The translations under genes and the position numbers were made by a program. A DNA stretch of 6,365 bases, taken from Caryophanales bacterium UBA7642. Its GTDB lineage: Bacteria > Bacillota_I > Bacilli_A > RFN20 > CAG-288. The stretch is from positions 1-6,365 of the forward strand of contig DLIM01000022.1 in NCBI GenBank assembly GCA_002483745.1. The letters run 5' to 3'. Position 1 is the first letter of the stretch, and each line of letters begins with the position of its first letter. Shown piece by piece: positions 6,243-6,365 of the stretch. The notes below the pieces were generated by a model, which was given only the letters and a program-made list of their open reading frames with translations, made no database searches and had not been told where the DNA came from.

Positions 6243-6365
6243 TTATGCTGAATACTTCTGAACGATATCCTTATACTTAGCTAAGACAGCGGCCTTGTTA
6301 TTAGTGGATTCATCGCTAGTAATAGCAATAGTCTTAAGATCCTTGATACTCTTCTTATAGGAAGA
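6243..6365 (-). CDS. C-terminal end of probable extracellular solute-binding protein (5' end outside window)
   Basis: The minus strand is open from the window edge to a TAA at 6243-6245, encoding 40 residues that begin SSYKKSIKDLKTIAITSDES and end KYKDIVQKYSA. There is no start in view. A lysine-rich helical end of this kind is common at the C-terminus of periplasmic or lipoprotein solute-binding proteins. The gene order (this gene, ATPase, permease) is the usual one for such importers, and the binding protein is otherwise missing. The fragment itself has no diagnostic motif, so the family is inferred from position. It would be the ligand-recognising, membrane-anchored subunit that determines the substrate. 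Confidence 0.65.
   Translation of the reverse strand, partial: SSYKKSIKDLKTIAITSDESTNNKAAVLAKYKDIVQKYSA

Noticed and set aside
1..6365. CRISPR array, tRNA, rRNA, insertion sequence or prophage remnant
   Set aside because: No regularly spaced repeats, no transposase or phage genes, no structured RNA gene seen; coding density is normal and all gaps are under 130 bases.

Overview
The window is a stretch of low-GC bacterial chromosome. Short intergenic gaps, strong Shine-Dalgarno sites, TAA/TAG stops and lysine- and isoleucine-rich proteins fit a member of the Bacillota (Firmicutes), possibly an Erysipelotrichia- or Clostridia-like gut or host-associated lineage. The genus cannot be told from the sequence.

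Layout. Bases 1-585 (+) hold the C-terminal third or so of an ABC-transporter ATPase with a TOBE domain and an unusual lysine-rich tail. It ends at a strong symmetric hairpin (590-631) that probably terminates both this gene and the convergent minus-strand genes. Everything from 671 to the right edge is on the minus strand. In transcription order this is: the 3' end of a probable extracellular solute-binding protein (6243-6365), an intercistronic hairpin (6205-6233), a complete ABC ATPase (5088-6179), a fused two-domain permease (3363-5084), the MurNAc-6-phosphate etherase murQ (2450-3349), a 127-base regulatory gap with a near-perfect palindrome, an RpiR-family SIS-domain regulator (1444-2322), and glucosamine-6-phosphate deaminase nagB (671-1378).

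How the genes work together. MurQ converts MurNAc-6-phosphate to GlcNAc-6-phosphate plus D-lactate. NagB converts glucosamine-6-phosphate to fructose-6-phosphate plus ammonia. The step between them (NagA deacetylase) is not in the window. The RpiR regulator carries a sugar-phosphate-sensing SIS domain and is a natural controller of such a locus. ATPase, permease and murQ are packed with gaps of 3 and 13 bases, so the transporter and the etherase are almost certainly co-transcribed.

Main point of interest. The transporter has the architecture of the ferric/AfuABC-type family (TOBE-type ATPase and one polypeptide carrying both membrane domains). One branch of that family, AfuABC, is known to import hexose phosphates. 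Its tight linkage to murQ, with no PTS permease or amino-sugar kinase in view, suggests that this system imports an already phosphorylated amino sugar such as MurNAc-6-phosphate or GlcNAc-6-phosphate. That is an inference from context and needs testing.
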